Source: Bradyrhizobium sp. 1
GTDB lineage: Bacteria > Pseudomonadota > Alphaproteobacteria > Rhizobiales > Xanthobacteraceae
Direction of reading: 5' to 3'
Assembly: GCF_023073315.1 (NCBI RefSeq)
Contig: NZ_JADPJH010000034.1
Coordinates: 330,143-394,142 of the forward strand
Length of the DNA stretch: 64,000 nt
Position numbers and translations under genes: made by a program. The notes below the pieces were generated by a model that had not been told where the DNA came from, ran no database searches, and saw only the letters and a program-made list of their open reading frames with translations. Below are positions 1 through 9,066 of this stretch, piece by piece (within the stretch, counting starts at the first letter, position 1; every line of letters starts with the position of its first letter).

Positions 1-687
1 CGGACCCGCGCCAACCAGCGCGACCGAGCCTTCCGGCTTGTCGGCGCGCGCGAATTCCGTGGGATCGGCAATCGCCTTGAGCGCAGTGTCCGCCTCGCTT
101 TTGCGGCCGGCGAGCACGGCGGCGCCGATCGGACCGTCGATCACGCGCTCCCAGAAGCGGCGGCGCAGCGGAAACTCGATGATGCGTTCGTTGATGGATT
201 TGCGGAAACCACCGATGAACTCGGCGAGTTCGCCGATGCGCGCCGGCAGCAGCGCCTCGATCTTCTCGCGCACGCGCCGCGCCACCACCGGCGAGGTTCC
301 ACCCGTGCCGACTGCGACCACGACATCGCCGCGATCGACGATCGCCGGGAAGATGAAGCTGGAATGTTCGAGGTCGTCCATGACGTTGACAGGCAGGCCC
401 AGCGCCTTGGCGCGAGCTGACATGGCGATGCCGACATCGCCCGCGCCGGCGCAGACGATGCCGATGATACCCGAGAGATCGGCGATCAGCGGATCGCCGG
501 CCGCGATCTCGACGCGCGCTGCGTCCTCAGAGCTGAGGCCCAGATCATGATTGCCGTCGAGCGCATGCACGCGAAGGCGTGCGCCGGCAGCGGCGAGCAC
601 GCGCAGCTTGGCGCGCAAAAGCTCACCCGCGCCGATGAGGACCACCGGACCGGCCTTGAGATCGAGGAACACCGGCAAGAACCGCAT
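1..687 (-). CDS. cysG: Siroheme synthase CysG, N-terminal part (runs off the window)
   Basis: I translated the minus strand from the ATG at 687; 229 codons stay open to base 1, so the 3' end lies outside the window. The start (MRFLPVFLDLKAG) and the dinucleotide-binding motif VVLIGAGELL match the precorrin-2 dehydrogenase/ferrochelatase domain. The last visible residues, VALVGAGP, look like the first strand of the uroporphyrinogen-III methyltransferase domain. This makes it the fused CysG type, which turns uroporphyrinogen III into siroheme for sulfite (and nitrite) reductase. It is divergent from cysD across a short AT-rich gap, which fits a shared sulfur-assimilation control region. Confidence 0.9.
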   Translation of the reverse strand, partial: MRFLPVFLDLKAGPVVLIGAGELLRAKLRVLAAAGARLRVHALDGNHDLGLSSEDAARVEIAAGDPLIADLSGIIGIVCAGAGDVGIAMSARAKALGLPVNVMDDLEHSSFIFPAIVDRGDVVVAVGTGGTSPVVARRVREKIEALLPARIGELAEFIGGFRKSINERIIEFPLRRRFWERVIDGPIGAAVLAGRKSEADTALKAIADPTEFARADKPEGSVALVGAGP

Positions 688-830
688 GCGATACTCGCTT
701 CCCCCACATCCGGGGTTGACTGGAATTATTTTCTATATATGTGTCGTTTCAAGCGCGCAAAGAGAAAATTTTTTCTTCTCTTCCGCACCGCAACTATAGA
801 ATTTTCGCCTCCAAACGCAAAGTGGCAGAG
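688..830. promoter_or_regulatory. Divergent cysG/cysD promoter region
   Basis: This 143-base gap is visibly AT-richer than its surroundings, with T- and A-runs around 720-800. It separates cysG (minus) from cysD (plus), so both promoters should lie here. I cannot assign -35/-10 elements or a specific operator. Confidence 0.45.
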
Positions 831-1718
831 ATGCATCTTCTCAGGACCGATTCCGGTGCAGATGGACGGGACTCCCGCCCCCCCGTTTCCGAGCAAATTC
901 CCCTCGGGCTGACCGCCCCCAGCATGGACCATCTGGACCAGTTGGAGGCGCAGAGCATCTACATCTTCCGCGAGGCCTTTGGCCGTTTGAAGAAGATCGC
1001 CCTGCTGTGGTCGCTCGGCAAGGACTCCAACGTCATGATCTGGCTGGCGCGCAAGGCGTTTTTCGGCCGGCTGCCGTTCCCCGCCCTCCACGTCGATACC
1101 GGCAAGAAGTTTCCGGAAATGTACCGCTTTCGCGATCATTACGGGAAAGAGTGGGATCTCGATCTGCGCGTCGAGCCCTGCCCGCCCATCGATGCCGTCG
1201 ACGCAACGCTGCCGCCCGCCGCCCGTTCCGCCGCGCGCAAGACCGAAGGCCTCAAGATGGCGCTGGGCAAATTCGGCTTTGACGGTCTGATCGCCGGCAT
1301 CCGCCGCGACGAGGAAGCCACCCGCGCGAAGGAGCGCGTGTTCTCGCCGCGCGGCCTCGAAGGCAATTGGGACGTGCGCGACCAGCCGCCTGAGTTCTGG
1401 GACCACTTCAATGCCTCGCCGCCGCAGGGCGCTCACTTACGCATCCACCCGATCCTGCATTGGACCGAGTCCGATATCTGGGCCTACACCAAGCGCGAGA
1501 ACATCCCCATCATCCCGCTCTATCTCTCGCAAAACGGCAAGCGCTATCGCTCGCTGGGCGATCAGGACATCACCAATCCGGTTGCTTCGACCGCGTCGAA
1601 CATCGACGAGATCCTCATCGAGCTCGAGCAGACCAAGGTGCCGGAGCGCGCCGGCCGCGCGCTCGACCACGAGACCGAGGACGCTTTTGAGCGCCTGCGC
1701 GTCGCCGGCTATCTCTGA
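831..1718 (+). CDS. cysD: Sulfate adenylyltransferase subunit 2 (CysD)
   Basis: This is the catalytic ATP-pyrophosphatase-type subunit of ATP sulfurylase, which makes adenylylsulfate (APS) from sulfate and ATP together with CysN. With the ATG at 831 it is 295 residues, close to the roughly 300 of the family. A PP-loop of the form SLGKDS sits at residues 61-66, followed by HVDTGKKFPEMY and, later, IAGIRRDEEATRAKERVFS, all typical of CysD. An in-frame ATG at 924 begins at the first strongly conserved block (MDHLDQLEAQSI) and is an alternative start. An upstream ATG at 741 is unlikely because it lies in the AT-rich promoter region. cysNC follows 21 bases later. Confidence 0.93.
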   Translation: MHLLRTDSGADGRDSRPPVSEQIPLGLTAPSMDHLDQLEAQSIYIFREAFGRLKKIALLWSLGKDSNVMIWLARKAFFGRLPFPALHVDTGKKFPEMYRFRDHYGKEWDLDLRVEPCPPIDAVDATLPPAARSAARKTEGLKMALGKFGFDGLIAGIRRDEEATRAKERVFSPRGLEGNWDVRDQPPEFWDHFNASPPQGAHLRIHPILHWTESDIWAYTKRENIPIIPLYLSQNGKRYRSLGDQDITNPVASTASNIDEILIELEQTKVPERAGRALDHETEDAFERLRVAGYL

Positions 1719-1739
1719 TTTCAAGGACGCGAGCGCGAT

Positions 1740-3656
1740 ATGAACATGATCGTCACCCCGGCGTCGCCCGCCACTCCGAACGGCACCACGCGTCCGCAGG
1801 TTCGCATCGTCATCGTCGGCCATGTCGATCACGGCAAGTCGACGCTGGTCGGCCGCCTGCTGCATGAGACCGGCAGCCTGCCCGACGGCAAGCTCGAGAT
1901 GCTCAAGGCCGTCAGCGCGCGGCGCGGCATGCCGTTCGAATGGTCGTTCCTGCTCGACGCGCTCCAGACCGAGCGCGACCAGGGCATCACCATCGACACC
2001 ACGCAGATCCGCTTCCGCACCAATTCGCGCGACATCGTGCTGATCGACGCGCCCGGCCACGCCGAATTCCTGCGCAACATGATCACCGGGGCGTCGCAGG
2101 CCGACGGCGCGGTGCTGATCATCGACGCGCTCGAAGGCGTGCGCGACCAGACCAGGCGGCATGGCTATCTGCTGCATCTGCTCGGCGTGAAGCAGGTCGC
2201 GGTCGTCGTCAACAAGATGGACCGGGTCGATTTCTCCGCCGATCGCTTCAACGAGATCAGCGACGAGATCTCGGCACATTTGCAGGGCCTCGGCGTCAAG
2301 CCCACGGCGGTGATCCCGATTTCCGCGCGCGACGGCGACGGCGTCGCCGAGCGCACTGACCGCATCGGCTGGTACAAGGGGCCGACCGTGGTCGAAGCGC
2401 TCGACCAGCTCGAACCGGCGCGGCCGCTGGAAGCGCTGGCGCTGCGGCTGCCGGTGCAGGCGATCTACAAGTTCGACGACCGCCGCATCGTCGCGGGCCG
2501 GATCGAATCCGGCAGCCTGATTGCCGGCGACGAGGTCGTGATCATGCCGGCCGGCAAGATCGCGAAGATCAAGACGGTCGAGAGCTGGCCGGTGACGCCG
2601 GTCGCTGGACGTCAGGGCGCGGGCCGCTCGGTCGGCATCACGCTCGACCGCGAATTGTTCATCGAGCGCGGCGACATCATTGCGCATACCAACGCCGCCC
2701 CGCGCGAGACGCGGCGCCTGCGTGCGCGCATTTTCTGGCTGCACGACAAGCCGCTCGCCAAGGGCGACCAGCTGCTGGTGCGCTGCGGGCCGAAGGAAAG
2801 CCGCGCCACCGTCGTCGCCATCGAGAAGGCGGTCGATCCCGGCGAGCTGTCGAGTGTCGAGAACAAGGCGATCGGCCGCAACCATGTCGGCGAGATCGAC
2901 ATCTCCCTGTCCAATCCGATCGCGACCGATCCCTACACCGAGAATCCGCGCACCGGCCGCCTCGTGATCGAGGTCTCCGGGCGCATCGCCGGCGGCGGTC
3001 TCGTGCTGTCGGTCGACGCCGGCCAGCGCGCCGTGCCTGTCGACATCGTACCGGTGGAATCCGCGCTGCGGCTGGATGAGCGCTCCGCGCGCTATCGCCA
3101 CAACGGCGCCGTGGTCTGGCTCACCGGCTTGCCGGCCTCCGGCAAGTCGACACTGGCGAAGGCGCTGGAGCGGCGTCTGTTCACCAATGGCGGCTCGCCG
3201 ATCCTGCTCGACGGCGACACGGTGCGGGCCGGCCTCAACAGCGATCTCGGCTTCTCTGCGGCCGATCGCAGCGAGAACATCCGCCGCCTCGCCGAAGTCG
3301 CGACGCATCTGGCCCGCAACGGCCATATCGCGATCGTTGCCGCCGTCTCGCCCGCCCGCGAGGACCGTGCCGCCGCGCGCCGCATCGCCGACACCGCATT
3401 CCGCGAGATCCATGTCGCAACGCCGGCCGGAATCTGCGAGGAGCGCGACCCCAAGGGCCACTACAAGAAAGCCCGCGCCGGCGCGCTTGCCTCTTTCACA
3501 GGCATCGGCAACGACTACGAGACGCCGCAGGCAGCCGAACTCGTGATCGATACTTCGACGCGGACCGTTGCGGACGCGGCCGACGAAATCGAGCGGATGC
3601 TGAAGACGACCGGCGTGCTGTTCGACGAACTCGTGGACCTCGCCGCGAATATTTGA
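1740..3656 (+). CDS. cysNC: Fused sulfate adenylyltransferase subunit 1 / adenylylsulfate kinase (CysN/C, NodQ-like)
   Basis: This 638-residue protein joins two activities. Residues about 20-440 form an EF-Tu-like GTPase (P-loop GHVDHGKS at 27-34, then DAPGH and NKMD) that drives APS synthesis with CysD. From about residue 455 there is an APS kinase (P-loop GLPASGKS at 463-470, then VSPAREDR and GHYKKARAG) that converts APS to PAPS. The same fusion occurs in rhizobial NodQ, which serves Nod-factor sulfation. The cysG-cysD neighbourhood points instead to general sulfur assimilation. It forms an operon with cysD. A palindromic repeat follows the stop. Confidence 0.95.
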   Translation: MNMIVTPASPATPNGTTRPQVRIVIVGHVDHGKSTLVGRLLHETGSLPDGKLEMLKAVSARRGMPFEWSFLLDALQTERDQGITIDTTQIRFRTNSRDIVLIDAPGHAEFLRNMITGASQADGAVLIIDALEGVRDQTRRHGYLLHLLGVKQVAVVVNKMDRVDFSADRFNEISDEISAHLQGLGVKPTAVIPISARDGDGVAERTDRIGWYKGPTVVEALDQLEPARPLEALALRLPVQAIYKFDDRRIVAGRIESGSLIAGDEVVIMPAGKIAKIKTVESWPVTPVAGRQGAGRSVGITLDRELFIERGDIIAHTNAAPRETRRLRARIFWLHDKPLAKGDQLLVRCGPKESRATVVAIEKAVDPGELSSVENKAIGRNHVGEIDISLSNPIATDPYTENPRTGRLVIEVSGRIAGGGLVLSVDAGQRAVPVDIVPVESALRLDERSARYRHNGAVVWLTGLPASGKSTLAKALERRLFTNGGSPILLDGDTVRAGLNSDLGFSAADRSENIRRLAEVATHLARNGHIAIVAAVSPAREDRAAARRIADTAFREIHVATPAGICEERDPKGHYKKARAGALASFTGIGNDYETPQAAELVIDTSTRTVADAADEIERMLKTTGVLFDELVDLAANI

Positions 3657-4020
3657 GGGCGACCTCATTCCCGCTGTCGTCGCCCGGCTTGACCGGGCGA
3701 ATCCGCCCAGTATTCCAGAGACGGCGTTGGGATACGGGGAAGCCGCGGCGTACTGGATTCCCGCCTGCCGCCTACGCTGAAGCTTCGGCGCCCCTAGACC
3801 TCAACCCCGGCGAAGCCTTGGCGTATCCGGGTCGCGGGGAATGCCAGCGGCGCGTGCCGCCCCCACACCTCACCTTGACATTTTGACAACCCCCCGGGGG
3901 TCTTCTCACCGCCCCGATTTTGGGGCTAATAGGTCCCCGAAAGCTGCCCCAAATGGGCGCATTTTGCTGCTGTCGGGTCAAAGCAGCCAAAAACAGCCAT
4001 TTCCAACAAGAAAGACCATC
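3657..4020. other. Non-coding gap between cysNC and glcB
   Basis: No credible gene is visible here. The first half is filled by a dispersed palindromic repeat. The second half (about 3860-4020) probably carries the glcB promoter and leader, with an AAGAAAGA ribosome-binding stretch just before the ATG at 4021. Confidence 0.6.
3675..3850. repeat. Dispersed palindromic intergenic repeat (REP-like, Bradyrhizobium type)
   Basis: The block opens with a hairpin, CGCCCGGCTTGACCGGGCG, and continues with a phrase I recognise as part of a common Bradyrhizobium intergenic repeat (CCAGTATTCCAGAGACG, then CGGCGTACTGGATTCCCGC). A second repeat-like unit with CGAAGCTTCGGCG and a GC hairpin follows to about 3850. 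It lies directly behind cysNC and may act in 3'-end processing or termination. The family assignment is from memory, not from a search. Confidence 0.6.
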
Positions 4021-6186
4021 ATGAAACGCGTCGACGCCCACGGATTGAAGATCGCTCCCGTCCTGTTTGACTTCATCGCCAAGGAAGCGGCCCCGAAAAC
4101 AGGGATCGCGCCGGATGCGTTCTGGGCCGGCGTTGCAGGCATCATCAGGGAGTTGGGGCCGAAGAACCGCGCGTTGCTCGCGGTGCGCGACACGCTGCAG
4201 GCCAAGATCGACGACTGGCACCGCGCCAGCAAGGGCAAGGCGTTCGACCTCGACGCCTACACCGCCTTCCTGAAGGAGATCGGCTATCTCGTTCCGGAGC
4301 CGGCGACGCAGAAGGTCGAGACCACCAATGTGGACGACGAAATCGGCAAGATCTGCGGCCCGCAGCTGGTCGTGCCCCTCACTAATGCGCGCTACGCGCT
4401 GAACGCAGCGAATGCGCGCTGGGGCTCGCTCTATGACGCCTTCTACGGCACCGACGCGATCCCGCACGACGCTGCCGAGAGCGGCAAGGGCTACAACAAG
4501 GCCCGTGGCGACAAGGTGATCGCGAAGGCAAAGGCGTTCCTCGATGCCGCCGTGCCGCTGGCGACCGGCAGCCATACCGATGTTACCGCCTACAGCGTGG
4601 TCGCGGGCCAGCTCGCGGTGAAGCTGAAGAGCGGCAACGCCACCGCGCTGAAGAACGCCGCGCAGTTCACCGGCTTCCAGGGCGATGCGGCCGCGCCGAG
4701 CGCAGTGCTGCTCGCCAACAACGGCCTGCATGTCGAGGTGAAGATCGACCGCAGCAGCGTGATCGGCAAGGACGATCCGGCCGGCGTCGCCGACATGATC
4801 ATGGAGTCCGCGGTCTCGACCATTCTCGACATGGAAGACTCGGTCGCCGCGGTCGATGCCGAAGACAAGGTGCTGGTCTATCGCAACACGCTCGGCCTGA
4901 TGGACGGCACGCTCTCGGCCGACTTCGAAAAAGGCGGCAAGACGCTGACGCGTTCGCTCAACACCGACCGCAGCTACAAGACGCCTGACGGCAAGGGCGA
5001 AGTAAAGCTGCACGGCCGCAGCCTGCTGCTGATGCGCAATTGCGGTCACCACATGTTCACCGACGCGGTGCTGGACGAGAAGGGCGAGGAGATTCCGGAA
5101 GGCCTGCTCGATGCCGCCGTCTCGGGGCTTCTTGCCATTCATGATTTGAAAGGCAACTCCAAGACGAAAAACAGCCGCACGGGATCTGGCTATATCGTCA
5201 AGCCGAAGATGCACGGCCCCGACGAGGTGTCGTTGACCTGCGAGATTTTCGACCATGTCGAGAAGATGCTTGGCTTGCCCGAGAACACGCTCAAGGTCGG
5301 CATCATGGACGAGGAGCGGCGCACCACCGTCAACCTCAAGGCCTGCATCCAGCGCGCCTCCAAGCGCATCATGTTCATCAACACCGGCTTCCTCGATCGC
5401 ACCGGCGACGAGATCCACACCTCGATGGAAGCGGGTCCGATGATCCGCAAGAACGAGATGAAGGCGCAGGCCTGGATCAAGGCCTATGAGGACTGGAACG
5501 TCGACATGGGCCTGACCTGTGGCCTGCCCGGCCATGCCCAGATCGGCAAGGGCATGTGGGCCGCGCCCGACAAGATGGCGGACATGCTGCAACAGAAGCT
5601 CGCACATCCGCAGGCCGGCGCCACGACGGCGTGGGTGCCCTCGCCGACCGCGGCGACGCTGCACGCCCTGCACTACCATCAGATCAACGTCACCGCGCGC
5701 CAGCAGGAGCTGACGAAGGCTGGACCTCGCGCGAAGCTCTCGGACATCCTCACCATTCCGGTGTCGAAGTCGAACTGGGCACCTGACGACGTCAAGCAGG
5801 AGATCGACAACAACTGCCAGGGCATTCTGGGCTATGTCGTGCGCTGGATCGACCAGGGCGTCGGCTGCTCAAAAGTGCCTGACATCCACGATGTCGGCCT
5901 GATGGAAGACCGCGCGACATTGCGCATCTCCAGCCAGCATCTCGCCAACTGGCTGCATCAGGGCGTCATCACCGAAGCGCAGGTGATGGAGTCGCTCAAG
6001 CGCATGGCCGTCGTCGTCGACAAGCAGAACGCGGGCGACGCCATCTACAAGCCGATGGCGCCCGCCTTCGACGGCGTTGCCTTCAAGGCCGCTTGCGACC
6101 TCATCTTCAAGGGGCGCGAGCAGCCGAACGGTTATACCGAATACATTCTCACCGCGCGCCGCCGCGAGGCCAAGGCTCTTGGCTAA
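4021..6186 (+). CDS. glcB: Malate synthase G
   Basis: It condenses glyoxylate with acetyl-CoA to malate in the glyoxylate cycle. From the ATG at 4021 it is 721 residues, the usual length of the monomeric G isoform (E. coli GlcB has 723). Characteristic blocks are MESAVSTILDMEDSVAAVDA, GRSLLLMRNCGHHMF, KVGIMDEERRTTVNLKACI and LTCGLPGHAQIGKGMWA. The open frame reaches 60 codons further upstream, but that stretch is repeat-derived sequence; the start at 4021 has a purine-rich ribosome site and gives the family length. It is monocistronic, with a strong hairpin terminator downstream. No isocitrate lyase gene is in the window. Confidence 0.96.
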   Translation: MKRVDAHGLKIAPVLFDFIAKEAAPKTGIAPDAFWAGVAGIIRELGPKNRALLAVRDTLQAKIDDWHRASKGKAFDLDAYTAFLKEIGYLVPEPATQKVETTNVDDEIGKICGPQLVVPLTNARYALNAANARWGSLYDAFYGTDAIPHDAAESGKGYNKARGDKVIAKAKAFLDAAVPLATGSHTDVTAYSVVAGQLAVKLKSGNATALKNAAQFTGFQGDAAAPSAVLLANNGLHVEVKIDRSSVIGKDDPAGVADMIMESAVSTILDMEDSVAAVDAEDKVLVYRNTLGLMDGTLSADFEKGGKTLTRSLNTDRSYKTPDGKGEVKLHGRSLLLMRNCGHHMFTDAVLDEKGEEIPEGLLDAAVSGLLAIHDLKGNSKTKNSRTGSGYIVKPKMHGPDEVSLTCEIFDHVEKMLGLPENTLKVGIMDEERRTTVNLKACIQRASKRIMFINTGFLDRTGDEIHTSMEAGPMIRKNEMKAQAWIKAYEDWNVDMGLTCGLPGHAQIGKGMWAAPDKMADMLQQKLAHPQAGATTAWVPSPTAATLHALHYHQINVTARQQELTKAGPRAKLSDILTIPVSKSNWAPDDVKQEIDNNCQGILGYVVRWIDQGVGCSKVPDIHDVGLMEDRATLRISSQHLANWLHQGVITEAQVMESLKRMAVVVDKQNAGDAIYKPMAPAFDGVAFKAACDLIFKGREQPNGYTEYILTARRREAKALG

Positions 6187-6240
6187 GTAGGCTCTTGGCT
6201 AAGAAGCCGGCGGGTTGATTGCGATCGTTCGAACACCGAA

Positions 6241-6268
6241 AGCCCCGGCTCACGCCGGGGCTTTTTTG
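6241..6268 (+). terminator. Rho-independent terminator of glcB
   Basis: A GC-rich stem, AGCCCCGGC paired with GCCGGGGCT, is followed directly by a run of six T. It lies 54 bases after the glcB stop codon. Confidence 0.88.
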
Positions 6269-6358
6269 TTTGGCAGTACCGTAGCCGTATGACCGAAGCG
6301 ACATCCGGGACAGCTGTCCCCCGCATATCGCTCGGCTCATGCGGGCTACAGGTCCGGG

Positions 6359-6514
6359 CTAGAACACCGCGAGGTATTTCAGCAACGACACGATGCCAAT
6401 GATGATGACGACCACGCGCGCGATCTGCTTGGCGCGACCGTCCATCGGCAGCATGTTGATGAGATAAAGCACGAGGATGATGACGAGAAAGGTGACGAGT
6501 ACGCCGACCAACAT
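6359..6514 (-). CDS. Small membrane protein, Thivi_2564-like
   Basis: I found this 51-residue frame by reading the minus strand from the ATG at 6514. A good ribosome site (AAGGGGG) precedes it. The protein has two hydrophobic helices (about residues 1-19 and 31-50) joined by a short loop with LPMDGRAKQIARVV. The helix-PMDG-helix arrangement is the signature I associate with the Thivi_2564 family of tiny membrane proteins, whose function is unknown. The family name is a recollection and the function is open. It is convergent with glcB and divergent from the first chemoreceptor. Confidence 0.7.
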   Translation of the reverse strand: MLVGVLVTFLVIILVLYLINMLPMDGRAKQIARVVVIIIGIVSLLKYLAVF

Positions 6515-6636
6515 CGCAAGGCCCCCTTCAGGCAAATTGACGACGGTATCCTAACGCCCATCTCCCGCAGCGGTTCCATCCAGGCAACCCACTGCAACTT
6601 CTAGTAATTCCGTACTTCTACCGGCCGGCCTCCTGC

Positions 6637-6656
6637 CTAAAACTTTACCCTTTTCG
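6637..6656 (+). promoter_or_regulatory. Conserved upstream motif of MCP 1
   Basis: The 20-mer CTAAAACTTTACCCTTTTCG lies about 130 bases before the start of the first chemoreceptor. A near-copy (17 of 20 bases) lies about 126 bases before the second. The preceding bases are also similar (CCGTA...CGG). It is probably the shared promoter or operator. The TAAA start loosely resembles a flagellar sigma-28 -35 box, but I do not see a convincing -10 at the right distance. Confidence 0.35.
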
Positions 6657-6785
6657 TTTCAGATGTAGAAACCGTTTGGGCCCTGTGCCGCAAACGGCAT
6701 GCGATTGCCGATCTGCGCGCCTCGTTTTTCGATGTTTCCGGGCGCCCTTCACGAACTTTGAAATGGGAATTTTGGGGGGACTTCG

Positions 6786-8879
6786 ATGCTCAATCGTCTG
6801 ACCGTATCCGCGCTGCTGAAGGCGGTGATCGCGATCACGTCGGTCTGTGTGGTGATTGCGCTCTCGCTCACCGCCTACGAATCCTGGGACCGCCTCAAGA
6901 CCGCCAACCGCATCTCGGCGATCGCCGATGCCTCCGCCGATCTGTTCAAGGCGATGCACAATCTGCGCACCGACCGCTCGACGACGACGCGGCTCCTGAA
7001 CGCGACCGAGCCGCTGGACCCCGAGATCGATCGATATTTGCGTGCCTTGCGCGATGCGCAGATGCCTGCGATGGCGCGCGCGCTCGAGCTGCTGCCGAGC
7101 ATGGACTTCCCGCAATCGGGTACGATGGTGCCCGAGCTCGCGCGGCTCTACAAGCTGCTGGTCGAGGAGCAGAAGCAGTTCTGGGAAGACGTCGCAAGAC
7201 CCAAGGACCAACGCCGCGCGGGTCTGCCGAAGGAATACATGGAGACGACGCAGGGCCTGCTCGACGTGCTCGACAAGCTGTCGAACGTCCTCGCCAACAC
7301 CGTCAATCACGAGGACGCCGAGATCGACCAGTTGCTGTCGATCAAGCAGAACGCCTGGCTGCTGCGCAACACCGCCGGTGAAGGCTCCCTGATCGTCTCG
7401 ATGGGCCTTGCCGCCGGCAAGATCACGCCGGAAGCACGCTACAACTACACCCAATATGTCGGTGGCACGGCCGCGATGTGGAAGGCGCTGGAGCTGTCGA
7501 CCTCCGGCATGCAGCTGCCGCCGACGCTTGCCTCCGCGATGGCCGCGGCCAAGACCGCCTATTTCGATCCGCAATATCTGGCGCTGCGCGACCGTCTCGC
7601 GGACGCGCTGGTCAAGGGCGAGAAGGCCGAGATGACCGCCAACCAGTGGAGCCCGCTCACGGTCGGCCGCATGGGAAGCGCGGTCGCGGTCGCCGAAGGC
7701 GCGCTCGACGCCGCCAAGGCCCATACGCAGGATCAGCGCAGCGCCGCGCAACGCGCGCTGATCGTGCAGCTGGTGCTGCTGGCGCTCGCCATCGGCCTTG
7801 CCGCCGGTGCCATCATGCTGGTCAGCCGCCGCGTCATCACCCCGCTCAATACCATCCGCGATGCCATGCTGAAGGTCGCCGGCGGCGATCTTGCCGTCGA
7901 CAGCGGCTATCTCGACCGCCAGGACGAGATCGGCGCACTGGCCGGCGCGCTGGAAACTTTCAAGCAGCAGGCGACCGAGAAGCTCAAGATCGAGGAGCAC
8001 GAGCGCGAACGCAACGTCGGCGCAGCGGCACGTCAGCGCTCGGTCGAGGCTTATGTCGGGGAGTTCGAGGGCGCTGTGCGCAAGACGCTCGGCGAACTGA
8101 GCGAGGCATCCGGCGAGATGAGCAAGACCTCAGGCGATCTCTCAAACGTGTCGCGTCAGACCAATGACCGGGTCCAGACGGCCGGCAAGGCTTCGAACGA
8201 TGCGTCCATGAGCGTCGATAGCGTCGCCGCGGCCGCCGAAGAGCTCAGCGCCTCGATCAACGACATCAGCCAGCAGGCCGCGCATGCGGCAGGCATCGCC
8301 AGCCGCGCGGTGATCCAGGCGCGCGAGACCGACGGCACCGTGCAGGGATTGCAGAAGTCGGCCGGCCGCATCGGCGAGGTCGTCGGCTTGATCAACACCA
8401 TCGCGCAGCAGACCAATCTGCTGGCGCTCAACGCCACGATCGAGGCGGCCCGCGCCGGCGAGGCCGGCCGCGGCTTTGCGGTGGTCGCCTCCGAAGTGAA
8501 GTCACTGGCGAGCCAGACCGCGAAGGCGACGGAAGAGATCTCCGAGCAGATCGCCGACATCCAGAAGGTCGCGGGCGACGCCATCAACGCGATCCAGACC
8601 ATCGGCGGCATCATCGGCGAAGTGAACGAAGTCGCGACCGCAATCGCCGCCGCGGTGCAGGAGCAGGGCGCGGCGACCCAGGAAATCACCCGCAGCACGC
8701 AGTTTGCGGCGCAGGGCACCAAGAACGTCACGGACAACATCACCGGCGTGAAGGCCAATGCAGACGCTGCCGCAGCCGCTGCCGACAACGTGAAGCACGC
8801 CTCCGAGATGCTGGAGAGCCAGAGCCGCCAGCTCGGCCATGAGGTCAGCGACTTCCTCGGCAAGATTCGCGCGGCGTAA
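6786..8879 (+). CDS. Methyl-accepting chemotaxis protein (first of a tandem pair)
   Basis: This 697-residue receptor would sense a ligand and control CheA through CheW. TM1 is at about residues 10-31. A long, mostly helical periplasmic domain follows to about 320, then TM2 (about 323-345), a HAMP domain (about 346-400) and an MCP signalling domain (about 425-690). The signalling tip includes GEVVGLINTIAQQTNLLALN and the EAARAGEAGRGFAVVASEVK block. There is no C-terminal CheR-tethering pentapeptide; it ends SDFLGKIRAA. The start is preceded by GGGGGGACTTCG. The next gene is a paralogue of exactly the same length, so the pair arose by local duplication. The ligand is unknown. Confidence 0.95.
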   Translation: MLNRLTVSALLKAVIAITSVCVVIALSLTAYESWDRLKTANRISAIADASADLFKAMHNLRTDRSTTTRLLNATEPLDPEIDRYLRALRDAQMPAMARALELLPSMDFPQSGTMVPELARLYKLLVEEQKQFWEDVARPKDQRRAGLPKEYMETTQGLLDVLDKLSNVLANTVNHEDAEIDQLLSIKQNAWLLRNTAGEGSLIVSMGLAAGKITPEARYNYTQYVGGTAAMWKALELSTSGMQLPPTLASAMAAAKTAYFDPQYLALRDRLADALVKGEKAEMTANQWSPLTVGRMGSAVAVAEGALDAAKAHTQDQRSAAQRALIVQLVLLALAIGLAAGAIMLVSRRVITPLNTIRDAMLKVAGGDLAVDSGYLDRQDEIGALAGALETFKQQATEKLKIEEHERERNVGAAARQRSVEAYVGEFEGAVRKTLGELSEASGEMSKTSGDLSNVSRQTNDRVQTAGKASNDASMSVDSVAAAAEELSASINDISQQAAHAAGIASRAVIQARETDGTVQGLQKSAGRIGEVVGLINTIAQQTNLLALNATIEAARAGEAGRGFAVVASEVKSLASQTAKATEEISEQIADIQKVAGDAINAIQTIGGIIGEVNEVATAIAAAVQEQGAATQEITRSTQFAAQGTKNVTDNITGVKANADAAAAAADNVKHASEMLESQSRQLGHEVSDFLGKIRAA

Positions 8880-8921
8880 AGTTGCGGGGCGTCGCCCGTA
8901 ATTATACGGCAAGAACACTGT

Positions 8922-8941
8922 CTAAGTTTTTACCCTTTTCG
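8922..8941 (+). promoter_or_regulatory. Conserved upstream motif of MCP 2
   Basis: CTAAGTTTTTACCCTTTTCG matches the motif upstream of MCP 1 at 17 of 20 positions and sits at nearly the same distance from the start codon. It supports a separate promoter for the second receptor. Confidence 0.35.
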
Positions 8942-9001
8942 GGCCAAATGCGCTTCGAGCGTCTGCCTTAAGGCAGGCGCGTTCATTGCGCGCATCCCTT
9001 T

Positions 9002-9049
9002 GTTTCGAAGTTCGTGGGGGCTGCCGTTCCGGGCCACGAACTTCGAAAC
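9002..9049 (+). repeat. Perfect 16-bp inverted repeat in the MCP 2 leader
   Basis: GTTTCGAAGTTCGTGG (9002-9017) is repeated as its exact reverse complement CCACGAACTTCGAAAC (9034-9049) with a 16-base loop. It ends 17 bases before the ATG of MCP 2. As RNA it would form a strong hairpin close to the ribosome site; as DNA it could be an operator. MCP 1 has only a remnant of the right arm (CACGAACTTTGAAA) at the corresponding place. Confidence 0.7.
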
Positions 9050-9066
9050 GCGTACCGGGGTGTCCT

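Noticed and set aside
1740..3656. Reading cysNC as the symbiotic gene nodQ
   Set aside because: No other nod genes are present and the neighbours are assimilatory cysG and cysD.
1437..3668. A 743-residue open frame antisense to cysNC
   Set aside because: It mirrors a clearly conserved gene, has Arg/Asp/Ala-biased meaningless sequence and arises from high third-position GC.
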